Shown piece after piece: positions 32,919 to 40,536 of a stretch of DNA of 64,000 bases; position 1 is the stretch's first letter; each line of letters starts with the position of its first letter. Below the pieces are notes generated by a model. The model was given only the letters and a program-made list of their open reading frames with translations. It had not been told where the DNA came from and ran no database searches. The DNA comes from UBA11986 sp031402435. GTDB lineage: Bacteria; Bacteroidota; Ignavibacteria; UBA10030; UBA6906. The stretch lies in NCBI GenBank assembly GCA_031402435.1, contig JANNSJ010000069.1, positions 62,001 through 126,000 of the forward strand. Direction: 5' to 3'. The translations under genes and the position numbers were made by a program.

Positions 32919-33482
32919 ATGGAGGCGAGTGTGATTTGGGTTCGGCGCTTCATATCAGAGAATGGTCACTATATGATTGTTCTGGCATCTGTTTTCCTGA
33001 TTGGTGTGAGTGAACTGTGGTCTGGTTCCCAGGATAAGCTGATGCATCTGAGGATGATGGATAGTACCGGCCGGCAATTTGTGCTCACGTATGGAACTGA
33101 CCCGAATGCAACAGACGGTTATGATGAGGCATTTGGAGAAGTCCCACTTCCACTGCTGCCACCCGTGGGTGATTTTGAGTTACGATTCCTGGATAGCCCG
33201 GGTCACCAACGCGTTCCGGGAGGTGGGGCATACATCGATGTCCGTGCGTTTCGATCTACCACTCAGGTTGATACGTTTATTATTCACTTTCAAACTGCTG
33301 TCAGAGCTTTTCCTGTCACGTTCAGTTGGGATGGAATTTCCCCAAGGTCTTGCGATAGTGTTTGCGTTCTGTATCGCGCAGGTGAAACCAACGAGATAAT
33401 CAATATGGCCAGACAGCGTGCCCTCGCGATCCATGATGAGTCTGTCTCAAACCTCATGGTGATCAAGTATGGGGCGCGTTGA
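32919..33482 (+). CDS. Secreted protein sharing a domain with the T9SS surface protein
   Basis: A protein of up to 187 residues. The N-terminus has a signal-anchor-like hydrophobic stretch (YMIVLASVFLIGVSELW). The rest, HLRMMDSTGRQFVLTYG, then FGEVPLPLLPPVGDFELRF and FPVTFSWDG, aligns with residues about 652-760 of the protein encoded at 29971 (ITIRDANGGSQTLYFG, LGEIPVAGYAMPPAPPIGSF, YPLTVSWK). It lacks a sorting tail. The start is uncertain: GGAGG at 32921-32925 would serve the GTG at 32931 better than the ATG at 32919. It has its own phosphate-type promoter. A partner or anchor of the surface protein is a reasonable guess. Confidence 0.78.
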   Translation: MEASVIWVRRFISENGHYMIVLASVFLIGVSELWSGSQDKLMHLRMMDSTGRQFVLTYGTDPNATDGYDEAFGEVPLPLLPPVGDFELRFLDSPGHQRVPGGGAYIDVRAFRSTTQVDTFIIHFQTAVRAFPVTFSWDGISPRSCDSVCVLYRAGETNEIINMARQRALAIHDESVSNLMVIKYGAR

Positions 33483-33677
33483 GCTGTTCACATATTGAGA
33501 ACATATTTGCCTGAGATTCCCAGCATAACACCGATACCCGCCGCAGGTTAGACGGTCAATGACGCTTGGTGAGTTTCCACGCGCTCGGTTCGTCTATCGG
33601 GTTTGGTTTGCCAGAGGCGGCCGAGTTTGATGCTTGTTATTGCTGATCCATGCCGTGAGTTCAGAAAGCAAAGCATG

Positions 33678-33731
33678 TTTACAAATTGGTAACTCGTCCA
33701 TAACCGTAAGTTAATGTGGAGGATGTATATT
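33678..33731 (+). promoter_or_regulatory. Pho-type promoter 5 (flippase-like operon)
   Basis: TTTACA (33678), GTAACT (33689), ATAACC (33700) and TTAATG (33711) at 11-base steps, then 9 nt and TATATT (33726-33731) followed by TG, an exact TAnnTTTG. The coding start is 47 bases on. Bases 33483-33677 show no gene. Confidence 0.75.
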
Positions 33732-33777
33732 TGCCCCGTGCTTATACTAAGAGCAGAAGAGACACAAAGAGGAAGCA

Positions 33778-34749
33778 TTGGTGGGATTCCAGAGCTCCGA
33801 ACTGTTGTCGATCTTTGCGCATTTGAGTTACGCTGTGCCGCTTGCGTTATTGCCGAGCCTGCTGTACTATGTCTTTGATACGTTAGGCTGGCGCTATCTT
33901 CTTCCTGGTGTGTCTCGCAACCTTACATTCCTTCAATCCCTTCGCATTCATATCTCGTCCGAAGCCATTGTCAAGACCATCCCGTTCGGCGTACCGCTTG
34001 CCGATTCCATCAGGGTAATGCTTCTGAAGCGTGAACATAGCATCTCAGCGTTGGATGGGCTTTCCAGTGCGATCTATCGACGGTTATACCTGGGGCTTTC
34101 GCAAGGGGTGTATCTGGTTACAGGTGGGTTGCTCGGCTTCTCGTTGCTTCAAGCAAGCTTGGCCAACGCAATCGCACCTGGGTTCGTGGAATGGATTCCC
34201 GTCGGGACCGGAGCTCTTCTTGTCATCGTATTGCTTCTTATCCTCATTCTTCTTTCCTCCCCAAAAGTCAGGAATCAGGTAATCCAGTTGTGTCTGCGAC
34301 TTCCATGGATAATGTTCAGGAAACGGCTGATTCGTTTGGTGGAAAGCCCGATCAGCACGGAGCGACATTTCCATGGCCTGTTCACCAGGTCAACCGGAAT
34401 GACGCTGATGTGGTTTTTCGTATATTGGTGTGTGGAAGCGGTGGAGACATTTGTATTCATGGCCTTGCTCGAAATTCCAATATCGATATCTCAGGTTGCT
34501 GCTATTGAAACAGTTGTCTCTTCAATTCGATTGGCGGCGTTCTTTCTCCCATCGGGTATCGGCGTACAGGATATTGGATACGCTGCGATGATGATCTCGG
34601 TGGGATGTGTCTCAGCACCCGGTGATGCCGCCGGTTTTGTACTACTCAAACGAACAAAGGACTTCTTCTGGATACTCCTCGGATACACGCTCCTCGTTGC
34701 CAGAGGGATCAAACCTTTCCGCAAATCAACGTTGGCGCAGACAAGTTGA
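33778..34749 (+). CDS. UPF0104/LPG-synthase-type membrane protein (flippase-like)
   Basis: A 323-residue protein with about eight membrane helices and the signatures of the lysylphosphatidylglycerol-synthase membrane-domain family: FDTLGWRYLLPG, FGVPLADSIRVMLLKREHSI, WFFVYWCVEAVETFVFM and FFLPSGIGVQDIGYAAMM. Relatives move or modify lipid-linked molecules. It lacks the aminoacyl-transferase domain, so it is a flippase-like unit. The start is GTG with AGAGGAAG upstream. It heads an operon with the TPR and inositol-phosphatase-family genes under a phosphate-type promoter, which fits a role in membrane lipid change during phosphate starvation (inference). Confidence 0.85.
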   Translation: MVGFQSSELLSIFAHLSYAVPLALLPSLLYYVFDTLGWRYLLPGVSRNLTFLQSLRIHISSEAIVKTIPFGVPLADSIRVMLLKREHSISALDGLSSAIYRRLYLGLSQGVYLVTGGLLGFSLLQASLANAIAPGFVEWIPVGTGALLVIVLLLILILLSSPKVRNQVIQLCLRLPWIMFRKRLIRLVESPISTERHFHGLFTRSTGMTLMWFFVYWCVEAVETFVFMALLEIPISISQVAAIETVVSSIRLAAFFLPSGIGVQDIGYAAMMISVGCVSAPGDAAGFVLLKRTKDFFWILLGYTLLVARGIKPFRKSTLAQTS

Positions 34750-34758
34750 TATGAAACA

Positions 34759-35499
34759 ATGATAGCGGCTATGCCCTGCGGGCTTCTGTTATTTCTCTTT
34801 CCTCTTTCCAACCCTTCGATCCTTGATGGAGATCAGGAATTTGAGCAGATCAATTATGCCCGCGCTGCAGCGGTGTACGATTCCGTTCTGACCACCACCA
34901 CAGATTCAGCTAATGTGCTCTGGCGGCTCGCCCGCGTGTATGTGTGCATGGCCGATATCTCGCCGGATGAACAAAAAAGTGATCTCTATCGTCAGGCAGA
35001 TTCCTATGCTCAACGTTCCATCGCCGCCGATTCCACGATATCGGAAGGGCATTCCTGGCGGGCGGCTGCACTCGGGAACATTGCCATGTTCGAAGGAGGG
35101 AAGACGAAGGTACAGCTCACTCACGTTATCAAACAGGAACTTGACAAGGCCATTAGTCTGGACCCCAACAATGATATTGCATACTCGATTCTCGGCTCGT
35201 TCTATTTGGCGTTGGGGAATGTGAGTTGGATCGAGCGACGGTTGGCATCTATCTTTCTTGGCAGCTTGCCGGATGGTGGTTACGAAGAAGCGGAACTCGT
35301 GCTTAAGAAGGCAATTGGTATTGCCCCGAACGTCGTTCGCCACCACTTTGAACTTGGGCAGGTGTATATGGAGATGGATCGGAACCGGGAAGCAGTCGAA
35401 GAATTCCGTCTTGCAATGTCGTTGCCGGTTCAACTTGGAAGTGATGCGCGAACCCAGGAATCCGCCAGAAAGCTGGTCGAAGAAATCCAGGAAGAATGA
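34759..35499 (+). CDS. TPR-repeat protein
   Basis: A 246-residue protein with an N-terminal hydrophobic signal (MIAAMPCGLLLFLFPLS) followed by TPR-like helices: ARAAAVYDSVLTTTTDSANV then LWRLARVYV, SYAQRSIAADSTISEGHSWR, LDKAISLDPNNDIAYSILGS and LGQVYMEMDRNREAVEEF. It resembles the TatT/RMD-type tetratricopeptide proteins rather than a known enzyme and probably scaffolds other proteins in the periplasm. It starts nine bases after the flippase-like gene and its stop overlaps the start of the phosphatase gene, so all three are cotranslated. Its role is unknown. Confidence 0.8.
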   Translation: MIAAMPCGLLLFLFPLSNPSILDGDQEFEQINYARAAAVYDSVLTTTTDSANVLWRLARVYVCMADISPDEQKSDLYRQADSYAQRSIAADSTISEGHSWRAAALGNIAMFEGGKTKVQLTHVIKQELDKAISLDPNNDIAYSILGSFYLALGNVSWIERRLASIFLGSLPDGGYEEAELVLKKAIGIAPNVVRHHFELGQVYMEMDRNREAVEEFRLAMSLPVQLGSDARTQESARKLVEEIQEE

Positions 35500-36311
35500 C
35501 GATGGAGATTCAGAAATACCTGTCGTTTGCACGTGCTCTTGCGCTCGCGGCAGAAAACCCCATCATGCATTTGTATCAACACTGTGCGGTGAGCTTCAAA
35601 TCAGATGGGAGTGAAGTCACGGACGCCGATCGCGAAGCGGAACAGATCATGCGTGAGATGATCACCCGTGTCTATTCCACTCATGATATGTTAGGGGAGG
35701 AGTTCGGTGGAGATCTGAAAACGAACAATGAATTTCAATGGGTACTCGATCCCATCGATGGAACTGCCTCGTTTGTTCTCGGGCTTCCGACGTTTGGAAC
35801 GCTGGTTGCTCTTCTCATGTACGGTGAGCCAGTCCTGGGTGTGATCAACTTTCCGGCAATGGGTGAAACGGTCTACGCTGCCAAAGGACTGGGATGCTGG
35901 TTTGAGTCGCGCAACGCAACACGAATGCAGCTTAACGTGAGCCCGCCTGTCGAGTTACAGGGAGCAACTATTTCTGTCTCGGGTATTCACAATTCGGATG
36001 TAGCGGGCACCAAGGGACCATTTGCTTTGACATCTCTAATTGCACAAACGAAGAAGCTCAAGGTCATTAGTGATTGTGTCCAACACGCGTTGGTCTGCAA
36101 AGGGAAACTTCATGCTGCGATAGACGCAGAGATGAAGCCATGGGATATAGCGGCCCTAGTCCCTTGCGTTGAAGAGGCGGGTGGAATCGCAAGCTCACTG
36201 TCTGGTAGACGGGAGGGGATCGTTTTCGGTGGAAGTCTCCTTACCTCGTGCGACAGGTCCCTTCATGATAAGATTGTCGATGTGCTTTCAATACCCCAAC
36301 GTAGTTCATAA
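35496..36311 (+). CDS. Inositol monophosphatase-family phosphatase
   Basis: A 271-residue protein of the Mg-dependent, lithium-sensitive phosphatase family. The metal-site motifs are GEEFGGD, the signature WVLDPIDGTASFVLGLPTFG (split) at about residues 83-100 and the late MKPWDIAALVPCVEEAGG with Asp. The residues and length fit histidinol-phosphatase (HisN-type), inositol-phosphatase or 3'-phosphoadenosine phosphatase classes, which cannot be separated by eye. It is the third gene of a phosphate-controlled operon, so it may release phosphate or make a head group for phosphorus-free lipids. The start overlaps the TPR gene stop by ATGA. Confidence 0.88.
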   Translation: MTMEIQKYLSFARALALAAENPIMHLYQHCAVSFKSDGSEVTDADREAEQIMREMITRVYSTHDMLGEEFGGDLKTNNEFQWVLDPIDGTASFVLGLPTFGTLVALLMYGEPVLGVINFPAMGETVYAAKGLGCWFESRNATRMQLNVSPPVELQGATISVSGIHNSDVAGTKGPFALTSLIAQTKKLKVISDCVQHALVCKGKLHAAIDAEMKPWDIAALVPCVEEAGGIASSLSGRREGIVFGGSLLTSCDRSLHDKIVDVLSIPQRSS

Positions 36312-36371
36312 CTCCCAATGCCCCCCCCCGATGTTTTGTATTCTGAACTCCATCCAGCACATCTAATGGAT

Positions 36372-36425
36372 GCAATCATTTCGTAATGCCTGCTTCATCA
36401 TCGCATAATATTCATATCGTATGTT
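36372..36425 (+). promoter_or_regulatory. Pho-type promoter 6 (zinc-ribbon microprotein), weak boxes
   Basis: GCAATC (36372), GTAATG (36383), TTCATC (36394) and ATAATA (36405) at 11-base steps, then 9 nt and TATGTT (36420-36425) followed by TG. The geometry is exact although two boxes match poorly. Confidence 0.5.
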
Positions 36426-36449
36426 TGCACGCAAAAGAGGAGAAGAAGA

Positions 36450-36665
36450 ATGCTTACATGCGAGAAGTGCAATTCGGGTGAACTAAGAGTTCTTCGGGGA
36501 TTGGGTGAGATTAGAAATCTGTTCGAAGTTCAATGCCTCAACTCGAAATGCAGGAAACGGTACTCGTTGAAGCTTGGCCTTGGTGTTGTGATTTCAAGTA
36601 TCTCCAGTGTGCGGCGGAGAAAGAGGGTCCCGAGGTTGTCTATTGAGACAACTCCCTACATCTGA
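36450..36665 (+). CDS. Zinc-ribbon-like microprotein, phosphate-island
   Basis: A 71-residue basic protein. CEKC at residues 4-7 and CLNSKC at residues 28-33 are spaced like a zinc ribbon, and the C-terminal half (SSVRRRKRVPRLS) is strongly basic, which would suit nucleic-acid or membrane-surface binding. I know no named family. The ATG follows GAGGAG. It has its own Pho-type promoter, and its last ten bases overlap the end of the convergent glycosidase gene. Confidence 0.7.
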   Translation: MLTCEKCNSGELRVLRGLGEIRNLFEVQCLNSKCRKRYSLKLGLGVVISSISSVRRRKRVPRLSIETTPYI

Positions 36666-38977
36666 CAGTCGTGAATGATTCGAATAGTGGTTGATCTGGC
36701 TGGCAGCGAGATATGAGTCTCGCCGTCAATGTGATTGTATGTTGAGTGTTCTGCCTCGTCGACAAATACTCTCTTGGCGAGAAACGGCAACTGAAGAATC
36801 CAAGCCTTGGAATGACAAAATCCCGTGCGATCCAAATCGATTACCACCATAGTTTCGTCCTTTTCGCATTCCATGTGCAAGGATATTGTACCGTCGGGGA
36901 CAACGGCTTTCTGAATAGAAAAAGACTTATTCCCGTTGAACCATGTTGCCGGCAGGCCAGCACACAGAACAAGATCATGGGAGGCGTGTGTTGTCCATCG
37001 TTCCTGGATAAACGCATCTCGGAGACTGTGAAGCACTTCAGCCGCAGCCCATCCGTGATGACCATCTCCCATTGAACCCCCACCAGTGGCAGGATGAATT
37101 GCCTCCGGAAATGTCAGTGTCGATGTTGCTCGTGAAAGAACTGTCATCAACAAATCCCAGAACATTTCCCGATTTCCTCCATACAGCGCTGCCTGGGCGA
37201 TATGCAACGTCAGGTACGGATTCATCCCCGAATGTACAAAGTCCTGGAAGAACACCCCTTGAACGCTGTACCGACTCAACAGAGTGTTCAGCGTCGCGAT
37301 CATTCGAGGATCATTCGGCGGAAGGATTTGCAGAGGATACCAGAAGCAGGTGGAGCCGATCATTCCACAATCGATGCCCCGTGTTGATGAGGCTGGAATC
37401 TCCTTGATCTGATATTGCTGCCGAACACGCTGTATTGCCCGCTCAAGGTCGGCGCGATAGCTCTTCAGAAGTTGCTCCGCGAATTGCCTCTCGTTTTCTC
37501 TCCCAAGCTGAACGCAGATATTGATGAACGCTTCGATCCCTGCGATTGACCACGCGTTATCCCAAAAGTAATAGTCAACCAATCCAAGATGTTCCGCACT
37601 CAATCCTGCAGGAAGTAAACCGGCAAATGGGCTTTCCTTGAATCGAGGATCATTCAGTCGCTTCCTCTCGATCCATTGCACCCCCTTGTAGAGGGAAACG
37701 AAAGAGTTATCGAGAATGGTTTTATCGTGACTGTGGAGAGTATGTTGCCACATCGTCCACAATGCTTGCCCGTTGGAATCCCACTCGCCTTGTTGTGACC
37801 GGAAGAAACCTGATCGCTCCTGCTTCTCTGGAAAGGTTTTTACAATTGGATTTGTGAATGAAGCAAAGCCGAACTTGTCGAGAGCGCTCAGCATGTAGGC
37901 TGCATCCCGGAACCAGAACTGATGATACGTGAGAGGTCCTGGGGTGATCTCAAAGTCATCGGTCAACATGAGCACTGAAGAAAGTGATGCTTTGAGTATT
38001 GCGTTGACATGAGGGTCAGGAGTAATGATTGAGGCTCCGCGAGCAAGGAGGTCATTCCATTTCGACGTAACCGCTTCTATCGTAACAGGAGCGGTGGTGT
38101 GGTTTCTTCCCGGTGTTAGGGCGATGTTGCAATCCAGTGATTCCGATGCGCCAGGGTCGAGCTTCAGATTATATCCTGCGAAGCCGTTAGCCATTCCCTT
38201 TGTGCAGTGGGCCGAGTTTGTGTTCTTTCCAGCAATCAAATGGGTTAGTCGTGTGCTGCAATCGCCATTCTCAAATGTGGAGCATTCTATGAAGTTGGCC
38301 GGCCGGGAAAAGAAGAGGGATGCCTCATTGTTGATGCGGAAGCAGCGTTGCTGTTCTTTGAATTCCAAATCGTGAACCAGACTGATCCCTTCCGGATTGA
38401 GTGGCCGAATGGCGAAAGCAACAGTGCATTGTTTCTGTGTATCTGATTCGTTACGAATCTCCACGTGATGAAACAGCATGTCTTTCTCAGTATAGGATGT
38501 CAAAATTAATTGTACGGAAAATGACGTGAATCTCGTTTGTACGATGGGAAGATTGTCCACCAGCGTTTGATCGACGTTGTCTGAACGTGAAGGGAAGAAT
38601 GCTTGACCATCCACAACAAGCCACACGTCAATCGACCACCCGTTTCTGAATGGCGTGACCAATCCTCTCGGATCGACGATCGGTTCAACTGTACAATCGG
38701 GGTTTCCTACAGCAGTCCAATTTCTATTGGTGACATTGATTGAGAGTCCCAAGTGTGAGCGCGGTATGAATGAAGGTGACCGGGGATTGTATTGCTGTTC
38801 AGCCCAGAATGGGAGAATCCAGTCGCGGGCAGCTTGAAGAATCGTAAAGTTCAGCAGTCCTCGTGAGAGCTGGATTGAATTCAACGGGATAAGCTCAGTG
38901 GGGAGCGTCTTCGTATCGAGGCCGCTTGCCTGGTTTGCAGCAGTGAACATCTCGACGGCAAGGGGCGGGACTTTCAT
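36656..38977 (-). CDS. Six-hairpin glycosidase-like protein
   Basis: The protein is 774 residues from the ATG at 38977; the frame is open to 39283, but that region overlaps the Pho-type promoter of the divergent gene. Residues about 320-560 look like an (alpha/alpha)6 glycosidase: FWFRDAAYMLSALDKFGFAS, GEWDSNGQALWTMWQHTL, YFWDNAWSIAGIEAF. Related enzymes include GH15, GH63 and amylo-1,6-glucosidases; the exact family cannot be fixed here. There is no clear signal peptide from this start. It is the only minus-strand gene in the phosphate island and shows no phosphate box of its own. A role in glycan or glycolipid sugar turnover is possible. Confidence 0.82.
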   Translation of the reverse strand: MKVPPLAVEMFTAANQASGLDTKTLPTELIPLNSIQLSRGLLNFTILQAARDWILPFWAEQQYNPRSPSFIPRSHLGLSINVTNRNWTAVGNPDCTVEPIVDPRGLVTPFRNGWSIDVWLVVDGQAFFPSRSDNVDQTLVDNLPIVQTRFTSFSVQLILTSYTEKDMLFHHVEIRNESDTQKQCTVAFAIRPLNPEGISLVHDLEFKEQQRCFRINNEASLFFSRPANFIECSTFENGDCSTRLTHLIAGKNTNSAHCTKGMANGFAGYNLKLDPGASESLDCNIALTPGRNHTTAPVTIEAVTSKWNDLLARGASIITPDPHVNAILKASLSSVLMLTDDFEITPGPLTYHQFWFRDAAYMLSALDKFGFASFTNPIVKTFPEKQERSGFFRSQQGEWDSNGQALWTMWQHTLHSHDKTILDNSFVSLYKGVQWIERKRLNDPRFKESPFAGLLPAGLSAEHLGLVDYYFWDNAWSIAGIEAFINICVQLGRENERQFAEQLLKSYRADLERAIQRVRQQYQIKEIPASSTRGIDCGMIGSTCFWYPLQILPPNDPRMIATLNTLLSRYSVQGVFFQDFVHSGMNPYLTLHIAQAALYGGNREMFWDLLMTVLSRATSTLTFPEAIHPATGGGSMGDGHHGWAAAEVLHSLRDAFIQERWTTHASHDLVLCAGLPATWFNGNKSFSIQKAVVPDGTISLHMECEKDETMVVIDLDRTGFCHSKAWILQLPFLAKRVFVDEAEHSTYNHIDGETHISLPARSTTIRIIHDCQM

Positions 38978-39099
38978 CAACCTGGCAACGGAGGTCAGAA
39001 TGAACTGGCCGAGCTTCAAAGTATCTCCTCTGTTTTGTTCTATGCAGATGTGCCCAATATCTTCACAATCGGCTTGATATACAATCCAGTCAGTTTGAT

Positions 39100-39153
39100 T
39101 TAACAGAAACTTAACAGTGTAGTAAAACTGGGATGACACCATAAGTGTAGATT
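39100..39153 (+). promoter_or_regulatory. Pho-type promoter 7 (glycosyltransferase-phosphoesterase operon)
   Basis: TTAACA (39100), TTAACA (39111), GTAAAA (39122) and ATGACA (39133) at 11-base steps, then 9 nt and TAGATT (39148-39153) followed by TG, an exact TAnnTTTG. The coding start is about 160 bases on. Confidence 0.75.
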
Positions 39154-39310
39154 TGTGCCGTAAGAATTGGTGAGATAGGTTTCGTTGTACTAAGCGGAAA
39201 GGTACTTCGATGAAATCAGCAACATATTTCGTTCTTGCTCTCTGCATGCTCGTGGTGAATTTTGTACTATCGGGGCGGAACAAAATCCGCTTCAGGGGGT
39301 ATCAGGTAGG

Positions 39311-40528
39311 ATGATCACTCTCTCATCTCGGGAAATCTCATTGAAGCGCGTGGAGTTGCAGTCGGCCCGGTCCAGCCCACGCGTTGCATACTTTGCGGGT
39401 ACGATGCGCGCCGGTCATGATGGTGTCACCAGTGTGCTGTACCAGCTTATTACTCATCTCAAGCGACGAGAGATTGAGAATGTCTTTTTCTCACCGATTG
39501 TCTCACCGGGTGACCAACCAACGACGATTCATCAGGTGCCATCGGTGATGTTTCCGCTCTACAAGGATTATCGGATTGCACTCCCCGGGCAAAAGCACTT
39601 TGAAGAGCGATTGAGAGAATTCAAGCCGGACCTCCTTCACATCAATAGTCCTTGTTCGCTCGGCTACGCGGCAATAAAATACGCCCGCAAAGCGGAGATT
39701 CCCGTGGTCGCCACATACCATACACACTTTCCAAGTTATGCGAGATATTACAGTGCACGGGCCTTTCAGGCCCTCAGTTGGAACTACTTCAGGAAGATCT
39801 ACAACGGCTGCCAGCGCGTGTATGTTCCCTCTCAACCCATTCTCCACGAATTGAGAGATCATGGCTTAAGAAACCTCGAATTTCTCCCTCACGGCGTTGA
39901 TACCGATGTGTTTCATCCTCGCTTCAAGAACCGTGACTGGAGGATACGTTTGGGAATTGACGGCAAGAAGGTTCTTCTCTTTGTCGGACGTCTTGTATGG
40001 GAGAAAGACCTTCGAACGCTTGCAGACGCATATCGGCTTCTTGAACGGCAGAGAAATGATCTTGCGTTCGTTCTTGTTGGCGATGGTCCGATTCGTGAAG
40101 AGTTGCAGACTCTGATGCCGAACGCCATCTTCCTTGGTTATCAATCCGGAGTTGACCTTTCGACGGCATTTGCATCGAGCGACATCTTCGTGTTTCCTTC
40201 GACAACAGAAACATTTGGCAACGTGACCATTGAAGCCATGGCGTCCGGAGTACCGCCGATTTGCGCGAATGAAGGAGGCTCCGGCGGACTCGTCCAGCAT
40301 GGAAGCACAGGATTGCTGGCCAAGCCCCGGGACGCATTCGATTTTGCCGATGGAATTACTCTCCTCGCAGATTCACAATCAACACGTGATCAGATAGCGC
40401 GTCAGGCATTCGCATTTGCACAGAGTCAATCATGGGAGCGCATCTTCGATCGTTTGCTGGAGAGTTACGATAGAGTGATCGACGAGTTCGCGTTGCAGCA
40501 ACTTTGCAAAGAGCGGGAGGCGGCCTGA
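39311..40528 (+). CDS. GT4-family glycosyltransferase (candidate glycolipid synthase)
   Basis: A 405-residue group 1 glycosyltransferase. The N-terminal donor fold starts SPRVAYFAGTMRAGHDGVTS; the C-terminal domain has LLFVGRLVWEKDLRTLADAY, the signature TETFGNVTIEAMASGVPPIC and ANEGGSGG. EX7E glutamates are TETFGNVTIE. It resembles glycosyltransferases that add sugars to diacylglycerol or lipid carriers. With a metallophosphoesterase next in the operon and a phosphate-type promoter, the best idea is replacement of phospholipids by glycolipids when phosphate is low, as in PlcP/Agt systems; the acceptor is not proven. A second upstream in-frame extension is not supported. Confidence 0.88.
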   Translation: MITLSSREISLKRVELQSARSSPRVAYFAGTMRAGHDGVTSVLYQLITHLKRREIENVFFSPIVSPGDQPTTIHQVPSVMFPLYKDYRIALPGQKHFEERLREFKPDLLHINSPCSLGYAAIKYARKAEIPVVATYHTHFPSYARYYSARAFQALSWNYFRKIYNGCQRVYVPSQPILHELRDHGLRNLEFLPHGVDTDVFHPRFKNRDWRIRLGIDGKKVLLFVGRLVWEKDLRTLADAYRLLERQRNDLAFVLVGDGPIREELQTLMPNAIFLGYQSGVDLSTAFASSDIFVFPSTTETFGNVTIEAMASGVPPICANEGGSGGLVQHGSTGLLAKPRDAFDFADGITLLADSQSTRDQIARQAFAFAQSQSWERIFDRLLESYDRVIDEFALQQLCKEREAA

Positions 40529-40536
40529 CGAATACG

